33,516 nucleotides of DNA from Chloroflexota bacterium (GCA_021812735.1 JAKAMV010000015.1:1-33516), one strand, 5' to 3'. Shown: positions 1 to 8,825, numbered from the stretch's first letter. Made by a program: numbers and translations. The notes: a model not told the origin generated them from the sequence alone.

Positions 1-69
1 TCCCTCGGCGATCAGCTTCGCGAACGCCTCACGCTTGGCATAGTCCGGCTTCGGTCCTCGACGGCCCAT
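1..69 (-). CDS. Possible transposase N-terminus, cut by the window edge
   Basis: The first 23 codons of a leftward gene start at ATG 67-69 and run off the left edge. The peptide is basic (begins MGRRGPKPDYAKREAF, then AKLIAEG). It resembles the start of helix-turn-helix transposases, possibly IS30-like, in which a short basic leader precedes the DNA-binding helices. The assignment rests on this leader alone. A 7-bp inverted repeat (69-75 and 93-99) lies at its start codon and could belong to an element end. No other gene is seen between it and the IclR stop at 295. It could equally be the start of an unrelated DNA-binding protein. Confidence 0.3.
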   Translation of the reverse strand, partial: MGRRGPKPDYAKREAFAKLIAEG

Positions 70-294
70 CGCAACTCCCCAACTTCATGGGTGTTGCGAC
101 GCTCGCCAGATTCCGCCTGATCGAGGTGGGGCCAGTTGACATGATCATTCCCAACGGGCGCCCCTCGGCCGGGCCGGGCCCATCTTCCGGCCACCACCGA
201 GATGTTAGCTGGTCGTACCCAGAGGGTGGCCTCGTGAGCCAGCGGTCGAGCCCTTGCGACTCCGCTCTCGTGGCACACGCCAAACGAGTGGGGC

Positions 295-1158
295 TCAAAG
301 ACGGGCAGCGACCCGTCCGGAAGCTTCCCGTGCCATGGCGCCAAACCTCGCGAGCTGCTTCTCGTCCATTCGAGCAGCTGGCCCCGAGATGCTGATGGCG
401 CCGACAACCTGGTTACGGACAACGATCGCCGCAGCGACACAGGCCACGCCGATCGCCGCCTCCTCCATGTCGATGGCGAACCCTGCCTCTCGTACGGCAT
501 CGAGCCTGGCATTCAGCTCCGGCCAGGTGCACGGGGTTCGCGACGTGAACCGCTCGTAGGGCTCCGGTCCGAGGACGGTCGCCAAGCGCGCCGGGTCGAG
601 GCGGACGGCCACTGCCTTGCCGAGTGCCGTCGCGTGGATTGGCACCGAGGTCCCGGGCACCTCAGCCATGCGGAACGGCGAGGGGCTTTCGAGGATCTCG
701 ACATAGACCAGCCGGTTGTCCCGCAGGAGCGCGAGGTTCACCGTCTCGCCGGTATCTCGGCGGATCTGCTCGAGGAACGGCATGGAGAGGGTACGAACGT
801 CCAGCTGTCCCAGGAGCTGACTTGCCCAGCGGACAGCCTCGAGGCCCGCTCGGTAGCCCCCCTCCGGCAGACGCTCGACAAGAGAAGCCCCCTCGAGCGT
901 GGCTAGCAGCCGGTAGGCGGTGCTCTTGGACACGCCGGCGACCTCGGCTGCCTCGCTCAAGGCGAGCACGTCGCGCCCCGCGATCGCACCCAGGATGGAC
1001 AGGGCGTTGGAGACCGCCTCGATCGTGTACCGCTCCGCTCGCTGCTGCCGGCTCAGCGGGTCGCCGTTCGGAACCAAGGTGCCTCCTGTTGAAGTTGGCG
1101 CAAGCGTACGGGAGGGTTGGCGGACGGTCAATGACCCAACGACCCCGGCCAGCTTCAA
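295..1158 (-). CDS. IclR-family transcriptional regulator
   Basis: This protein (up to 287 aa) has the two-domain IclR layout. An N-terminal winged helix-turn-helix (about residues 43-105) includes AEVAGVSKSTAYRLLATLE, and a C-terminal effector-binding domain (about 110-285) includes TGETVNLALL and HATALGKA. Members bind small carbon-source ligands and control catabolic operons, often divergent ones. It is divergent from the ABC-importer genes starting at 1345, so it is the likely regulator of that operon and perhaps of the rest of the cluster. Two TTG starts each have a Shine-Dalgarno sequence: 1158 (GGAGG, 5-nt spacing) and 1077 (AGGAGG, 4-nt spacing). The shorter one gives the more usual length of about 260 aa. 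The family call is firm; the ligand is unknown. Confidence 0.93.
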   Translation of the reverse strand: MKLAGVVGSLTVRQPSRTLAPTSTGGTLVPNGDPLSRQQRAERYTIEAVSNALSILGAIAGRDVLALSEAAEVAGVSKSTAYRLLATLEGASLVERLPEGGYRAGLEAVRWASQLLGQLDVRTLSMPFLEQIRRDTGETVNLALLRDNRLVYVEILESPSPFRMAEVPGTSVPIHATALGKAVAVRLDPARLATVLGPEPYERFTSRTPCTWPELNARLDAVREAGFAIDMEEAAIGVACVAAAIVVRNQVVGAISISGPAARMDEKQLARFGAMAREASGRVAARL

Positions 1159-1243
1159 TTCATCCTCCCCTTGCGCAATGACCTTGACAGCCTCTGATCG
1201 CGAGTCGTACGCTCCAGTCTGGTTTCTGTTGAGGACACATCAG

Positions 1244-1260
1244 GTCCACGGTACGAAACA
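1244..1260 (+). promoter_or_regulatory. Candidate IclR operator upstream of the ABC importer
   Basis: The sequence GTCCACGGTACGAAACA recurs with one mismatch in 16 bases at 12680-12695, upstream of the GH38-like gene. Here it is part of an imperfect inverted repeat (CGGTAC, 7 nt, GTGCCG). It lies about 85 bp before the binding-protein start, in the divergent interval next to the IclR gene. That placement suits an operator for that regulator. The repetition is seen directly; the binding protein is inferred. Confidence 0.45.
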
Positions 1261-1344
1261 CGTGCCGGGCAATCGTCGATCCCACCGCGTGGATGCCACC
1301 AGTGGAAGCGACGCACAGATGGGTAGCACTGGAGAAGGAGACAC

Positions 1345-2739
1345 ATGCGGAGGTCGGGATCCCTCGCCTTCCTGATTAGCGTCGTTGTCGCCGCCCAGGC
1401 CTGTTCCTCCGGCGGGACGCCGAGCGCCCCTGCGTCAGCTTCCGGTTCTGCCGCCACGACGTCGGCCGCGCCATCGGCTGCCGCCGAACCGGTGACGATC
1501 ACGCTCCTGGAGCACATGCAGCTCCAGATCGACACCGAGAAGAAGCTAATCCCCCTGTTCGAGGCCGCCGAGGCCAAGGCGGGCAAGAACGTCACGGTCA
1601 AGCTCATCGAGGACGTCCTCCCCGACGACCAGTTCCAGACCCTGCTCACCACGGAGTTCAAGGCGGGCACCGCGCCCGACATCACCTCGTACATCCCGGC
1701 GTGGGTGCCTGACTTCGCAGCGGCCGGCTATCTGCTCGACCTGACGGGCCGCCTCGCAGCCTGGCCGGATTGGACGCAGCATTTCTACTCGATCCTGCGC
1801 GACCGCACGGTCGAGGCCGACGGCAAGTCCTATTCTGTGCCTCGAGGCGGCTCGGTCATCCAGCTCTTCTACCGCAAGGATCTCCTCGACAAGTGGGGCA
1901 TCTCGACCGCCCAGCCAGCGTCGTGGCAGGACTTCGTTGATCGGATGAATCAGATCAAGGCCAAGAACGGCAACAACCCGCCATTCGTCATGCCGCTTGG
2001 CAGCCAATGGGGTGCCTACTTCGATGAGGGCTCGATCAATGTGTTCAGCGGCGCAGGAGCGACGCTGTACGACCTGAGCACCAAGAAGTGGGTCGTTAAG
2101 AGCGCAGCCATCTCGGCGGCCTTCGGGTACATGGAGACCCTCATCAAGGATGGGCTCGTCCCGACACAAGACTTGCTGAGCCCGAACCCGTGGCAGCCCA
2201 CCAAGTACGTCAAGTTCCCGGCGGGCGACCTCCAGGTCTCGACCTCAGGCGCATGGGCATGGGTGTATGACTGGGGGCCGAACGGTGCCGCACCCATCCC
2301 GGATCTGTTCAACAAGGTCGCGACCTGGGAGTTCCCCTCGCAGAGCGGTTCGCCGTTCGTCTACGCAGCGGAGGACTGGCGCTGGACGATCTCAGCGCAG
2401 ACCAAGCATCCGGATGAGGTGTTCGACTTCCTCAAGTTCATGGAGACGGGAACGGCACTGGCCATGGACAACACCTCGGTCGGTGACCCCGCGCCGCGCG
2501 ACGATCAGCAGACTGTCGCGCCCTACAGCAACTACCCGTACCTCATCGCCGCGGAGAAGTTGATCCCGAGTGGCAAGTCGTTCGTGCCGCAGCTTGGCGC
2601 GGGCAAGTACGGCGATGCCCTGGGGGCGGCCGAGGACGACCTGCTCAGCGGCAAGGTGACGGCCGACCAGGCCGCGGCCGAGTTCCAGGCCGCGGCCACG
2701 CAGTCGCTTGGCGCCGACCAAGTCGAGGTCGCACCCTGA
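1345..2739 (+). CDS. Carbohydrate ABC transporter substrate-binding lipoprotein (family 1, MalE-like)
   Basis: A 464-aa extracytoplasmic binding protein. The N-terminus is a lipoprotein signal (MRRSG, hydrophobic core, then VVAAQAC with lipidated Cys20), followed by an Ala/Ser/Thr/Pro linker to about residue 50. The mature part has the family-1 solute-binding pattern: an early segment with FKAGTAPDI, then VPRGGSVIQLFYRKDLLDKWG, and a C-terminal EDWRWTISAQTKHPDEVFDFLKFM stretch. The start is supported by GGAGAAGGAG just upstream. It should capture an oligosaccharide or related sugar outside the membrane and deliver it to the two permeases downstream. A 141-base gap with a strong hairpin separates it from the first permease, which would allow more binding protein than permease to be made. 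The substrate is not readable from sequence. Confidence 0.93.
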   Translation: MRRSGSLAFLISVVVAAQACSSGGTPSAPASASGSAATTSAAPSAAAEPVTITLLEHMQLQIDTEKKLIPLFEAAEAKAGKNVTVKLIEDVLPDDQFQTLLTTEFKAGTAPDITSYIPAWVPDFAAAGYLLDLTGRLAAWPDWTQHFYSILRDRTVEADGKSYSVPRGGSVIQLFYRKDLLDKWGISTAQPASWQDFVDRMNQIKAKNGNNPPFVMPLGSQWGAYFDEGSINVFSGAGATLYDLSTKKWVVKSAAISAAFGYMETLIKDGLVPTQDLLSPNPWQPTKYVKFPAGDLQVSTSGAWAWVYDWGPNGAAPIPDLFNKVATWEFPSQSGSPFVYAAEDWRWTISAQTKHPDEVFDFLKFMETGTALAMDNTSVGDPAPRDDQQTVAPYSNYPYLIAAEKLIPSGKSFVPQLGAGKYGDALGAAEDDLLSGKVTADQAAAEFQAAATQSLGADQVEVAP

Positions 2740-2752
2740 ACTCCGACCAGCA

Positions 2753-2803
2753 GATGAGCCCCGTGGCGGCCGAGCGTCCAGCCCGGATGCCGTGGGGCTC
2801 ATC
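2753..2803 (+). terminator. Intercistronic hairpin between binding protein and permease genes
   Basis: GATGAGCCCC (2753-2762) pairs perfectly with GGGGCTCATC (2794-2803). The stem continues inward by five more pairs, two of them G-U. There is no T-tract, so it is more likely a partial terminator or mRNA-stabilising stem than a complete intrinsic terminator. Position and strength suggest it sets the ratio of binding protein to permease. Confidence 0.55.
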
Positions 2804-2879
2804 ATGGCCCCCGATCCTTGATCGGTGAGTCTGTGCTGACGGTTGTGGTCCGACGGGGGCCGAAGCCTGGGTTAGGGCG

Positions 2880-3773
2880 ATGATCGCGCAGCCAATCAAG
2901 CGAGGCGCTCAGCGTTGGTTCGTGGCTGCGCTGCTCGCGCCGGCGCTCGTCCTCGTCGGCATCTTCGTCATCGGGCCCATTTTCATCTCGGTCATCCTCA
3001 GCGTGACAAACGAGGCCCTCACCGGCCCGGCCGCGAAGTCGTCGCATTTCGTCGGCCTGGACAACTACGCCCGCCTCCTGTCCGACGGCGCCTTCATCGC
3101 TTCGATGGGCCGGTCGCTGGTGTTCGTGCTCTTCTCCGCAATCATCGGCCAGTTCCTCCTGGGACTGGCCGCCGCCCTCGCCCTCGCCCGGAAAGGGCTC
3201 GTCGGGAAGGGGCTGTTCGGCGCAGCGATTCTGCTGCCGCTCGTCGTCCCCGAGACGGTCGCCGCCCTTGCCTGGGCGAGCATGCTCGCACCGGGCACCC
3301 TCGGGACGCTCAATCGGCTGGTCGGCGTTGTCGGCATGAGCCCCATCGCCTGGCTCACCGCGAACCCCATGCTGTCGATCGTCATCATCAACATCTGGCG
3401 AGGCGTCGCGTTCGCGATGATTCTCTTCGCGGCCGCAATCGAGGGGATCTCGCGTGAGGTGACCGAGGCGGCGATGGTCGACGGGGCATCGCCTCGACAG
3501 CAGGTCACGCTAGTCACGCTCCCGCTCATCAAGCATGCCGTTCTGCTGTACATCCTGCTCACCACGATCGATACGTTCGGGGTGTTCGGGTTGATCTACT
3601 TCCTCACCCGTGGTGGGCCCGGTGGCGAGACGACAGTCGCCTCCATCTACATCTACCAGCAGGCGTTCAAGTACTTCGAGGTCGGACTCGGGAGTGCGGC
3701 ATCCGTGATCCTGCTCGCCGTGGTCCTCGCCTTCGGGCTGGTCTATGTTCGCTCGCTCCGAGCCCAGATCTGA
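2880..3773 (+). CDS. ABC sugar permease, MalF/UgpA type
   Basis: A 297-aa inner-membrane permease with about six hydrophobic segments (first at about 15-40). The EAA loop that docks the ATPase is visible at about residues 187-206 as EGISREVTEAAMVDGASPRQ, where the family shows EAAxxDGA. It follows the binding protein, and the second permease overlaps its 3' end, so the two are probably translated together as a heterodimer. The start at ATG 2880 has a modest purine stretch (AGGG) upstream. It belongs to the CUT1-type carbohydrate transporters. The matching ATP-binding subunit is not encoded beside it. Confidence 0.92.
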   Translation: MIAQPIKRGAQRWFVAALLAPALVLVGIFVIGPIFISVILSVTNEALTGPAAKSSHFVGLDNYARLLSDGAFIASMGRSLVFVLFSAIIGQFLLGLAAALALARKGLVGKGLFGAAILLPLVVPETVAALAWASMLAPGTLGTLNRLVGVVGMSPIAWLTANPMLSIVIINIWRGVAFAMILFAAAIEGISREVTEAAMVDGASPRQQVTLVTLPLIKHAVLLYILLTTIDTFGVFGLIYFLTRGGPGGETTVASIYIYQQAFKYFEVGLGSAASVILLAVVLAFGLVYVRSLRAQI

Positions 3774-4641
3774 CGTGCTAGACGGGGCCGCTCGTCACAA
3801 CGTCGGGCGACGCCGATTCCGATGGCGCGGGTGGGGAGGACCAATCGGGTACGCGTTCCTCATCCTCCTTGCGCTGTTCTGCCTCGTCCCGTTCACTTGG
3901 ATCATCACGGCCTCCGTGGATCCCCACGCCGGTCTGTTCATCAGCCTCCCGAGCTCGATCAGTCTTGCCAACTTCGCGCGGTTCGTGTCCGACCCGGTCT
4001 TCGCGCGCTACGTCCTCAACAGCCTGATCATGGCAGGCGGCGCCACCGCGCTGACCATCGGAACCTGCACGCTCGGGGGCTACGCGCTGAGCCGCTTCGC
4101 GTTCCGGGGCCGCCGGGTGCTGATGTTCGGGGTCTTGCTGAGCCGGACGATCCCCGTGACCGCGACGATCACTCCCCTGTACCAGATCGTCCTCGCGCTC
4201 GGACTCACGGACAGCTACGTCGGGATGATCCTCGTTCTCGCAGCCCAGCAGATCCCACTCGCCCTGTGGATGATGAAGGGCTTCTTCGACACGGTGCCGG
4301 GGGAGCTTGAAGAAGCCGCCTGGATCGATGGCGCGACGCGCCTCCACGGGGTCCTGCGGATCGTCCTCCCCCTCGCTGCTGCCGGAGCCGGTGCGGCGGC
4401 TCTCTTCGCGTTCATCGGGGCCTGGAGCGACTTCCTGACGCCACTCGTGCTCATCCAGTCGCCGGACCTCTATCCGATCTCGGTCGGCCTATTCCAGGCG
4501 TACATCGGCCGGAACCTCATGGATTGGGGCCTGCTGACAGCGATCTCGGTCGTCTACATGGTTCCGACGATCATCTTCTACCTCATCGTTCGGCGGTACC
4601 TGCTCCGAGCGACCGTGGTGGGTGCGCTGCAGGGCACCTGA
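3745..4641 (+). CDS. ABC sugar permease, MalG/UgpE type
   Basis: A 298-aa second membrane subunit of the CUT1-type importer. Hydrophobic segments start at about residue 32, and the EAA loop reads ELEEAAWIDGATRLHGVLR at about 190-208. The frame opens at ATG 3745 inside the end of the first permease gene (29-nt overlap). A GTG at 3775, just after that gene's stop, would remove the first ten residues and give a more typical N-terminus. A hairpin follows the stop closely. It should form the pore with the preceding permease. No ATPase gene is adjacent, so a shared MsmK/UgpC-like ATPase elsewhere is inferred. Confidence 0.92.
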   Translation: MFARSEPRSDVLDGAARHNVGRRRFRWRGWGGPIGYAFLILLALFCLVPFTWIITASVDPHAGLFISLPSSISLANFARFVSDPVFARYVLNSLIMAGGATALTIGTCTLGGYALSRFAFRGRRVLMFGVLLSRTIPVTATITPLYQIVLALGLTDSYVGMILVLAAQQIPLALWMMKGFFDTVPGELEEAAWIDGATRLHGVLRIVLPLAAAGAGAAALFAFIGAWSDFLTPLVLIQSPDLYPISVGLFQAYIGRNLMDWGLLTAISVVYMVPTIIFYLIVRRYLLRATVVGALQGT

Positions 4642-4646
4642 TATGG

Positions 4647-4676
4647 CCCGCTACCCCGTCAAGTCGGGGTAGCGGG
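4647..4676 (+). terminator. Hairpin terminator after the ABC permease operon
   Basis: CCCGCTACCCCG (4647-4658) and CGGGGTAGCGGG (4665-4676) form a perfect 12-bp stem with a 6-nt loop, beginning five bases after the permease stop. No T-run follows. It lies between convergent operons and could also end leftward-facing readthrough from the RraA-like gene. Confidence 0.65.
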
Positions 4677-4953
4677 GCATGGCCGCGACCAGGTTCCTGG
4701 CGACGGTCGGTCACTCTGGATCGGCTGTGCCGTTGCCGCATGACAGGGAGTCGGACGTCGAGCTGCCTCGGACTTGGGGCGGGAGCCGGGATCGCATAGA
4801 ATGGTCGAGGATTTCCGGCGCTGCTGTCCCACTCGGCATGCCGGGGGCGAGGGACGGCGCGACGATCGTGCACTCGACGCCCGGCGCCCGCCTTGTGGCC
4901 GAAGGCCATTGGGGATGGCCGCTCGTGCGTGGCGTGCCCTGCAGTCCCCGAGG
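4677..4953. other. Convergent intergenic stretch without recognised genes
   Basis: About 280 bases lie between the permease operon and the stop of the RraA-like gene. Open frames here are short, show no recognisable protein pattern and lack good ribosome sites. No promoter, repeat or RNA is seen apart from the hairpin to its left. Confidence 0.5.
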
Positions 4954-5637
4954 TCAGAGGATGTCGAAGTGGTCGAGCGCGTCGAGGACGGACGATCCGC
5001 CCGCGACGGCCGCCCGGAACATTGACTCGGTCGATGCCTTCTCCAGGGCTCGGTCGATCACCTCACGCTGGACGCCCCGCGGCACGACGACGACTCCATC
5101 GCGATCCCCCACGATCAGGTCACCCCGGGCGATCGTCACCCCCGCGATGGTGACTGGGAGGCCATGGCCGACAACCTCGGCACGACCGTTGATGTCGATA
5201 GGGGTGGTGCCGCGGGCATAGACCGGGAAGCCGAGCCGCTCGACCTGCTCGCGGTCGCGGATCAGGCCATCGGTCAGGAAGCCGACCGCACCTGCGGCGC
5301 GGGCAGCCATCGAGACGACCTCGCCCCAGGCTGCGTAAGCATCGGATCGAGACGTGCCGAACACGTAGACCTCATCCGGCCCGATCGATTCGAGGGCTCG
5401 TCGGAGTCCGACATACGGGACCTCAGGCACCCCGTCCACGGGCTCCGCCGTCACGGTGAAGGCACGGCCGATGAGCACCACGCTTCCGGCCAGGCAGGTG
5501 ATGTCCGCACTCAGCGTCTGGGCCCGTAGCCCCACGGCATCGAGTGCATCAGAGACCAGGGCGCTCCGGAGGACCGTGCGCAGGGTCGCCAGCTCGGTCG
5601 CCTCGAGCCGTGTGGCGCCCATCGGTTGTCGATGCAT
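4954..5637 (-). CDS. RraA / HMG-aldolase family protein
   Basis: A 227-aa protein starting at ATG 5637, where AGGAG lies 7 nt upstream; the frame continues 25 codons further without support. The fold signature is clear: SDALDAVGLRAQ near the N-terminus, a central TDGLIRDREQV whose Arg-Asp pair matches the catalytic RD of 4-hydroxy-4-methyl-2-oxoglutarate aldolases, and GDLIVGDRDGVVVVP near the C-terminus. Relatives cleave HMG or decarboxylate oxaloacetate using a divalent metal; others are called RraA-like from fold alone. As the last gene of the leftward catabolic operon, it may cleave a 2-keto-3-deoxy or 4-hydroxy-2-oxo acid, giving an alternative to the FAH hydrolase route. The exact substrate is not determined. 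Confidence 0.85.
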   Translation of the reverse strand: MHRQPMGATRLEATELATLRTVLRSALVSDALDAVGLRAQTLSADITCLAGSVVLIGRAFTVTAEPVDGVPEVPYVGLRRALESIGPDEVYVFGTSRSDAYAAWGEVVSMAARAAGAVGFLTDGLIRDREQVERLGFPVYARGTTPIDINGRAEVVGHGLPVTIAGVTIARGDLIVGDRDGVVVVPRGVQREVIDRALEKASTESMFRAAVAGGSSVLDALDHFDIL

Positions 5638-5751
5638 GCGGGGACTCCTGAAGCGAGGCTGACGTCCGTGGGTCGAGGTCACGGTCTCGCGTTGGACCTG
5701 GGGCACGACCACGGGTCGGCAGTCCGCGACGCTCGTCGGTGTCTGTGACTT

Positions 5752-6951
5752 CTAGAAGATGGGCAGGGCAGGCACCCATCCCGGCCGATACGGGTCGTAG
5801 AACTCGTTAACTTCGGTGTGCTCGAGGTAGTAGCGGTGGTAGAAGTCGACCTTGTCCCGATCGAGCTCCACGCCGAGCCCGGGACCCGATGGCAACTCGA
5901 AGGCCCCGTCACGATAGACCCATGGCGTCGTGATTACGTCATCGGCCTGGTCGTGGTAGTGGCTGTCGATGGCGTATGCGAGGTTCGGGATGGTGCACGC
6001 GAGGTGCACCATCGCCGCGGTCGAGATGCCCAGCTCCCGGTCGCTGTGCATGCCGACGCCAACGTTGAAGGCCTCCGCCACGGCCACCATCTTCTGGTTC
6101 GCGCGGAAGCCGCCCCAGTAGTGGACGTCCGCGAGGATCACGTCCACTGACCGCATGCGGATACCTGGCGCCAGTTGGTCGGTCGCGATGAGGCACATGT
6201 TGGTCGCGAACGGGATCTCGACTGACGCGCGCGCCTGGCTCATGCCCTCAAGCGAGCTCGTCGGGTCTTCGAGCCACTGGAGGTCGAACCCGTCGCTGAG
6301 CAACTGCCGGCCTACGCGGATGGTCGTCTCCACGGACCAGGCTGCATTGGGATCCCAGACGAGCGGATCGTCCGGAAAGCGATCGCGGAGCAAGCGCAGA
6401 GCGCGGTACTCCTGTTTCGGCGCAAAGACACCTCCCTTGAGCTTCTGGGTGCGGTGGCCGTTCCTCTCGTACAGCTCATTGGCGCGGTCTAGAATCCGCT
6501 CGGCCGTGTCCACGGCCGGGAGCCGCCCGTCCTCCGAGGCATAGCGGTAGAACAGGTAGCTGGCGACCTGGACCCGATCCCTGACAGCACCCCCGAGCAA
6601 CGACGCGACGGGGCGTCCGAGCGCCTTGCCCGCGGCATCCATGCAGGCCATCTCGATGCCGGACCGTACGAACGGCGGGACATTGGTCTCGTACGAGGTG
6701 CCGAACACGCTGAGCCGGTGCTGCAGGGTGCCGGTCTCGAGCGGATCGAGGCCCAGGACGAAGGGCTTTGCGGTGTTGAGCGCCTCAAGCGTGCGTGCTC
6801 CCCCATAGGTCTCCCCGATCCCGGTGACCCCGCTGTCGGTGACCAGCTCGATGATCGTTCGCGTGGTGCCCGTCTCGATGCCCATGCTCCAGCGCCACGG
6901 GGCCTCGGCGGGGACTGTTACCGGCGTCGCCTTGATGTCCAGGATCTTCAT
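5752..6951 (-). CDS. Enolase-superfamily sugar-acid dehydratase, glucarate dehydratase-like
   Basis: A 399-aa enzyme starting at ATG 6951, 7 nt after the SDR stop; the open frame extends upstream only through overlapping coding sequence. The mandelate racemase/muconate-lactonizing fold has an N-terminal capping domain (1-125) and a barrel with acid/base and metal residues: K170-L-K172, D200-P-N202, E228-D229-P, N251, D275 and H302 in MHSDRELGIS. The KxK motif plus a His in an HS..LGIS context is the glucarate-dehydratase subgroup pattern. The reaction is loss of water from an aldonate or aldarate to give a 2-keto-3-deoxy acid. Given the lactonase and FAH hydrolase nearby, a deoxyhexonate or pentonate is as likely a substrate as glucarate. 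Confidence 0.88.
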   Translation of the reverse strand: MKILDIKATPVTVPAEAPWRWSMGIETGTTRTIIELVTDSGVTGIGETYGGARTLEALNTAKPFVLGLDPLETGTLQHRLSVFGTSYETNVPPFVRSGIEMACMDAAGKALGRPVASLLGGAVRDRVQVASYLFYRYASEDGRLPAVDTAERILDRANELYERNGHRTQKLKGGVFAPKQEYRALRLLRDRFPDDPLVWDPNAAWSVETTIRVGRQLLSDGFDLQWLEDPTSSLEGMSQARASVEIPFATNMCLIATDQLAPGIRMRSVDVILADVHYWGGFRANQKMVAVAEAFNVGVGMHSDRELGISTAAMVHLACTIPNLAYAIDSHYHDQADDVITTPWVYRDGAFELPSGPGLGVELDRDKVDFYHRYYLEHTEVNEFYDPYRPGWVPALPIF

Positions 6952-6958
6952 GTTGCAG

Positions 6959-7810
6959 TCAGACCTCGTAGAGGCGTGAGAGGATGCCGCCGTCCACGAG
7001 GACGTGGCTTGCGTTGATGAATGAGGCGTCGTCGGATGCGAGGAAGACCGCGACGCGCGCGACCTCATCCACGGATGCGATCCGACGACCCGGGTATTCG
7101 GCCTCGATCCGGTAGCGAAACGCGACGGGGTCCGGCTGCGAGGCGAAGTACTGCTCGTTGAGCTCCGTGTCGACATCGCCCGGGCAGATCGCAACGGCGC
7201 GGATCCCGTCGGCGGCGTAGGCCAGTGCCGTCGCCCGGGTCAGCCCCAAGATCCCGGCCTTGGTCGCCGCGTACACGGGCAGCAAGGGATCGGCAACGAG
7301 GCCGAGCACGGATGACAGGTTGATGATCACCCCTGCTCCACGGGCGATCATGGGGGGCAGGGCGGCGCGGGAGAAGAGGAAGGTGCCGAGCAGGTTCACG
7401 TTGACCACGGCGTGGAAGTCGGCGACGGTCTGCTCGAGGAGGCGCGCCTCCTTCTGGATGGCGGCGTTGTTGACGAGGATGTCGAGGCGACCGCCGTGAG
7501 CCGCGACGGTAGCATCGACGATGGCCGCCACTCGCGCCTCGTCGCCCACGTCGCCCTGCTCGAACCGGACGCTGCCGCCGCCGGCAGCTGTCTCGGGTCG
7601 CAACGCGAGCGCGGCTGCCGTCGCCTCGCCCGTCGCCGCGTCACGACCCGTGAACACGACATGCGCTCCCTCGGCCGCATAGGCGGCCACGATCGCGCGA
7701 CCGATCCCGCGAGAGCCGCCCGTCACGATGGCGACGCGTTCAGCAAGCCTCCTCACCCCGTCTGTCGCTCCTCCCGTCAGTGCGGACCGGCCGCCCCGGT
7801 CGGTCGTCAT
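6959..7810 (-). CDS. Short-chain dehydrogenase/reductase (SDR)
   Basis: A 283-aa classical SDR. TGGSRGIG (30-37) binds the nucleotide, NNAA (114-117) stabilises the fold, and Ser166/167 with Tyr180 and Lys184 (YAATK) are catalytic. TGRD after the second strand puts an Arg where NADP-preferring members have one. An extra N-terminus of about 20 residues precedes the fold; internal starts nearer the Rossmann fold are possible. Its start overlaps the upstream epimerase stop as ATGA, and its stop is 7 nt from the dehydratase start, so it is translationally coupled within the operon. It likely oxidises either the free sugar or the 2-keto-3-deoxy acid in the pathway. Confidence 0.92.
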   Translation of the reverse strand: MTTDRGGRSALTGGATDGVRRLAERVAIVTGGSRGIGRAIVAAYAAEGAHVVFTGRDAATGEATAAALALRPETAAGGGSVRFEQGDVGDEARVAAIVDATVAAHGGRLDILVNNAAIQKEARLLEQTVADFHAVVNVNLLGTFLFSRAALPPMIARGAGVIINLSSVLGLVADPLLPVYAATKAGILGLTRATALAYAADGIRAVAICPGDVDTELNEQYFASQPDPVAFRYRIEAEYPGRRIASVDEVARVAVFLASDDASFINASHVLVDGGILSRLYEV

Positions 7811-8820
7811 AGTCCGTGCACCTGTCCATCAGCATCGATGCCAGAGACGGAGCCGAGGCCAACAAACGCAATGAAGCGGATCTCCGTTTGGAGCGCCTGC
7901 CCAGGCGCTAAGGTCCGGTGGCGTCCGGCGGCGATCGCCTGGTCCAGGCGGGCCGGGTAGGACGTCCACGGCTCGATGGCCACGGTGTAGAGGCCACGCC
8001 AGCCGCCGTACACCCCCCATAGCCAGACGACCGGCAGGATTGCCGGATCGAACGACATCGCAAAGCCCGTCCGGGTGGTCGGGTCAGTGACGGCCAGCCA
8101 GCCACCCGACAGCCCCGTCAGGAATGCGAGCTCCCAGCTCGGAGGGCTGGGAGCTCGCGCGACCGACAGGTCGATCGTCCGGCCGTCCGGAAGGCGGAGA
8201 TCCGGCCACGTGAATTCGGCGCCCGACCGAAGGCCAAGCTCGGCGTGTCCCTCCGCAAGCACGCAATGTGCCGCGGGCGCCTGGATTCTCGCTCCAGGCC
8301 GGACAGCGAGACTGGGGTGAATCCCCCACATGAAGGGCACGGGCTCGTAGCCCGTGTTCGTGAGCCGGTACTGTGCACGGACAGACGACTCGCCTGCATA
8401 TAGCTCAAGTCTGAGCTCGATCCGCAGGGGCGTGATGACGCCGCCGCAGGATAGCCGGACGACGGCGTGGTCCGGCCCGTCTTCCTCGATCGCCGAGTCC
8501 CAGGCCTGCGACCAGAACTCACCCAGGAACGGTAGCCGTTCGCCACCCACGAGACACGGGTGGCCCGTGGGGGCGACCACATCGATGCCGCCCGTCCACC
8601 AGTCGTCCGCATTCGCCCCGAAGACCGGCGCGCGCACGTCGTGGCGTGGATGGTGGTAAAGGAGGTCGCGCCCGGCGCGTTTCGAGACGAGCTCGACGAT
8701 CTTGGCGCCGTGTCCGGGCAGCACCGTCAGCCTGAGGTGCTCATTCTCGAGCACAACCGCTTCGAAGCCGCGATAGGACCAGGCAGTCGTGAGGGTGACA
8801 CGAGGCGCGAAGTGGTCCAC
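7807..8820 (-). CDS. Aldose 1-epimerase-like (galactose mutarotase fold) protein
   Basis: A 337-aa beta-sandwich enzyme related to galactose mutarotase. His168 in FMWGIHPSLAV and Glu283 in VAIEPWTSYPARL sit where mutarotases carry the catalytic acid and base. The N-terminal LRLTVLPGHGAKIVELVSK is also typical. It is probably cytoplasmic (no signal peptide) and would interconvert sugar anomers so that dehydrogenase or lactonase steps are not limiting. It starts 5 nt after the aminotransferase stop and overlaps the SDR start by 4 nt. Similar fold proteins of unknown activity (DUF4432-like) are an alternative. Confidence 0.82.
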   Translation of the reverse strand: MDHFAPRVTLTTAWSYRGFEAVVLENEHLRLTVLPGHGAKIVELVSKRAGRDLLYHHPRHDVRAPVFGANADDWWTGGIDVVAPTGHPCLVGGERLPFLGEFWSQAWDSAIEEDGPDHAVVRLSCGGVITPLRIELRLELYAGESSVRAQYRLTNTGYEPVPFMWGIHPSLAVRPGARIQAPAAHCVLAEGHAELGLRSGAEFTWPDLRLPDGRTIDLSVARAPSPPSWELAFLTGLSGGWLAVTDPTTRTGFAMSFDPAILPVVWLWGVYGGWRGLYTVAIEPWTSYPARLDQAIAAGRHRTLAPGQALQTEIRFIAFVGLGSVSGIDADGQVHGL

Positions 8821-8825
8821 GAGCC

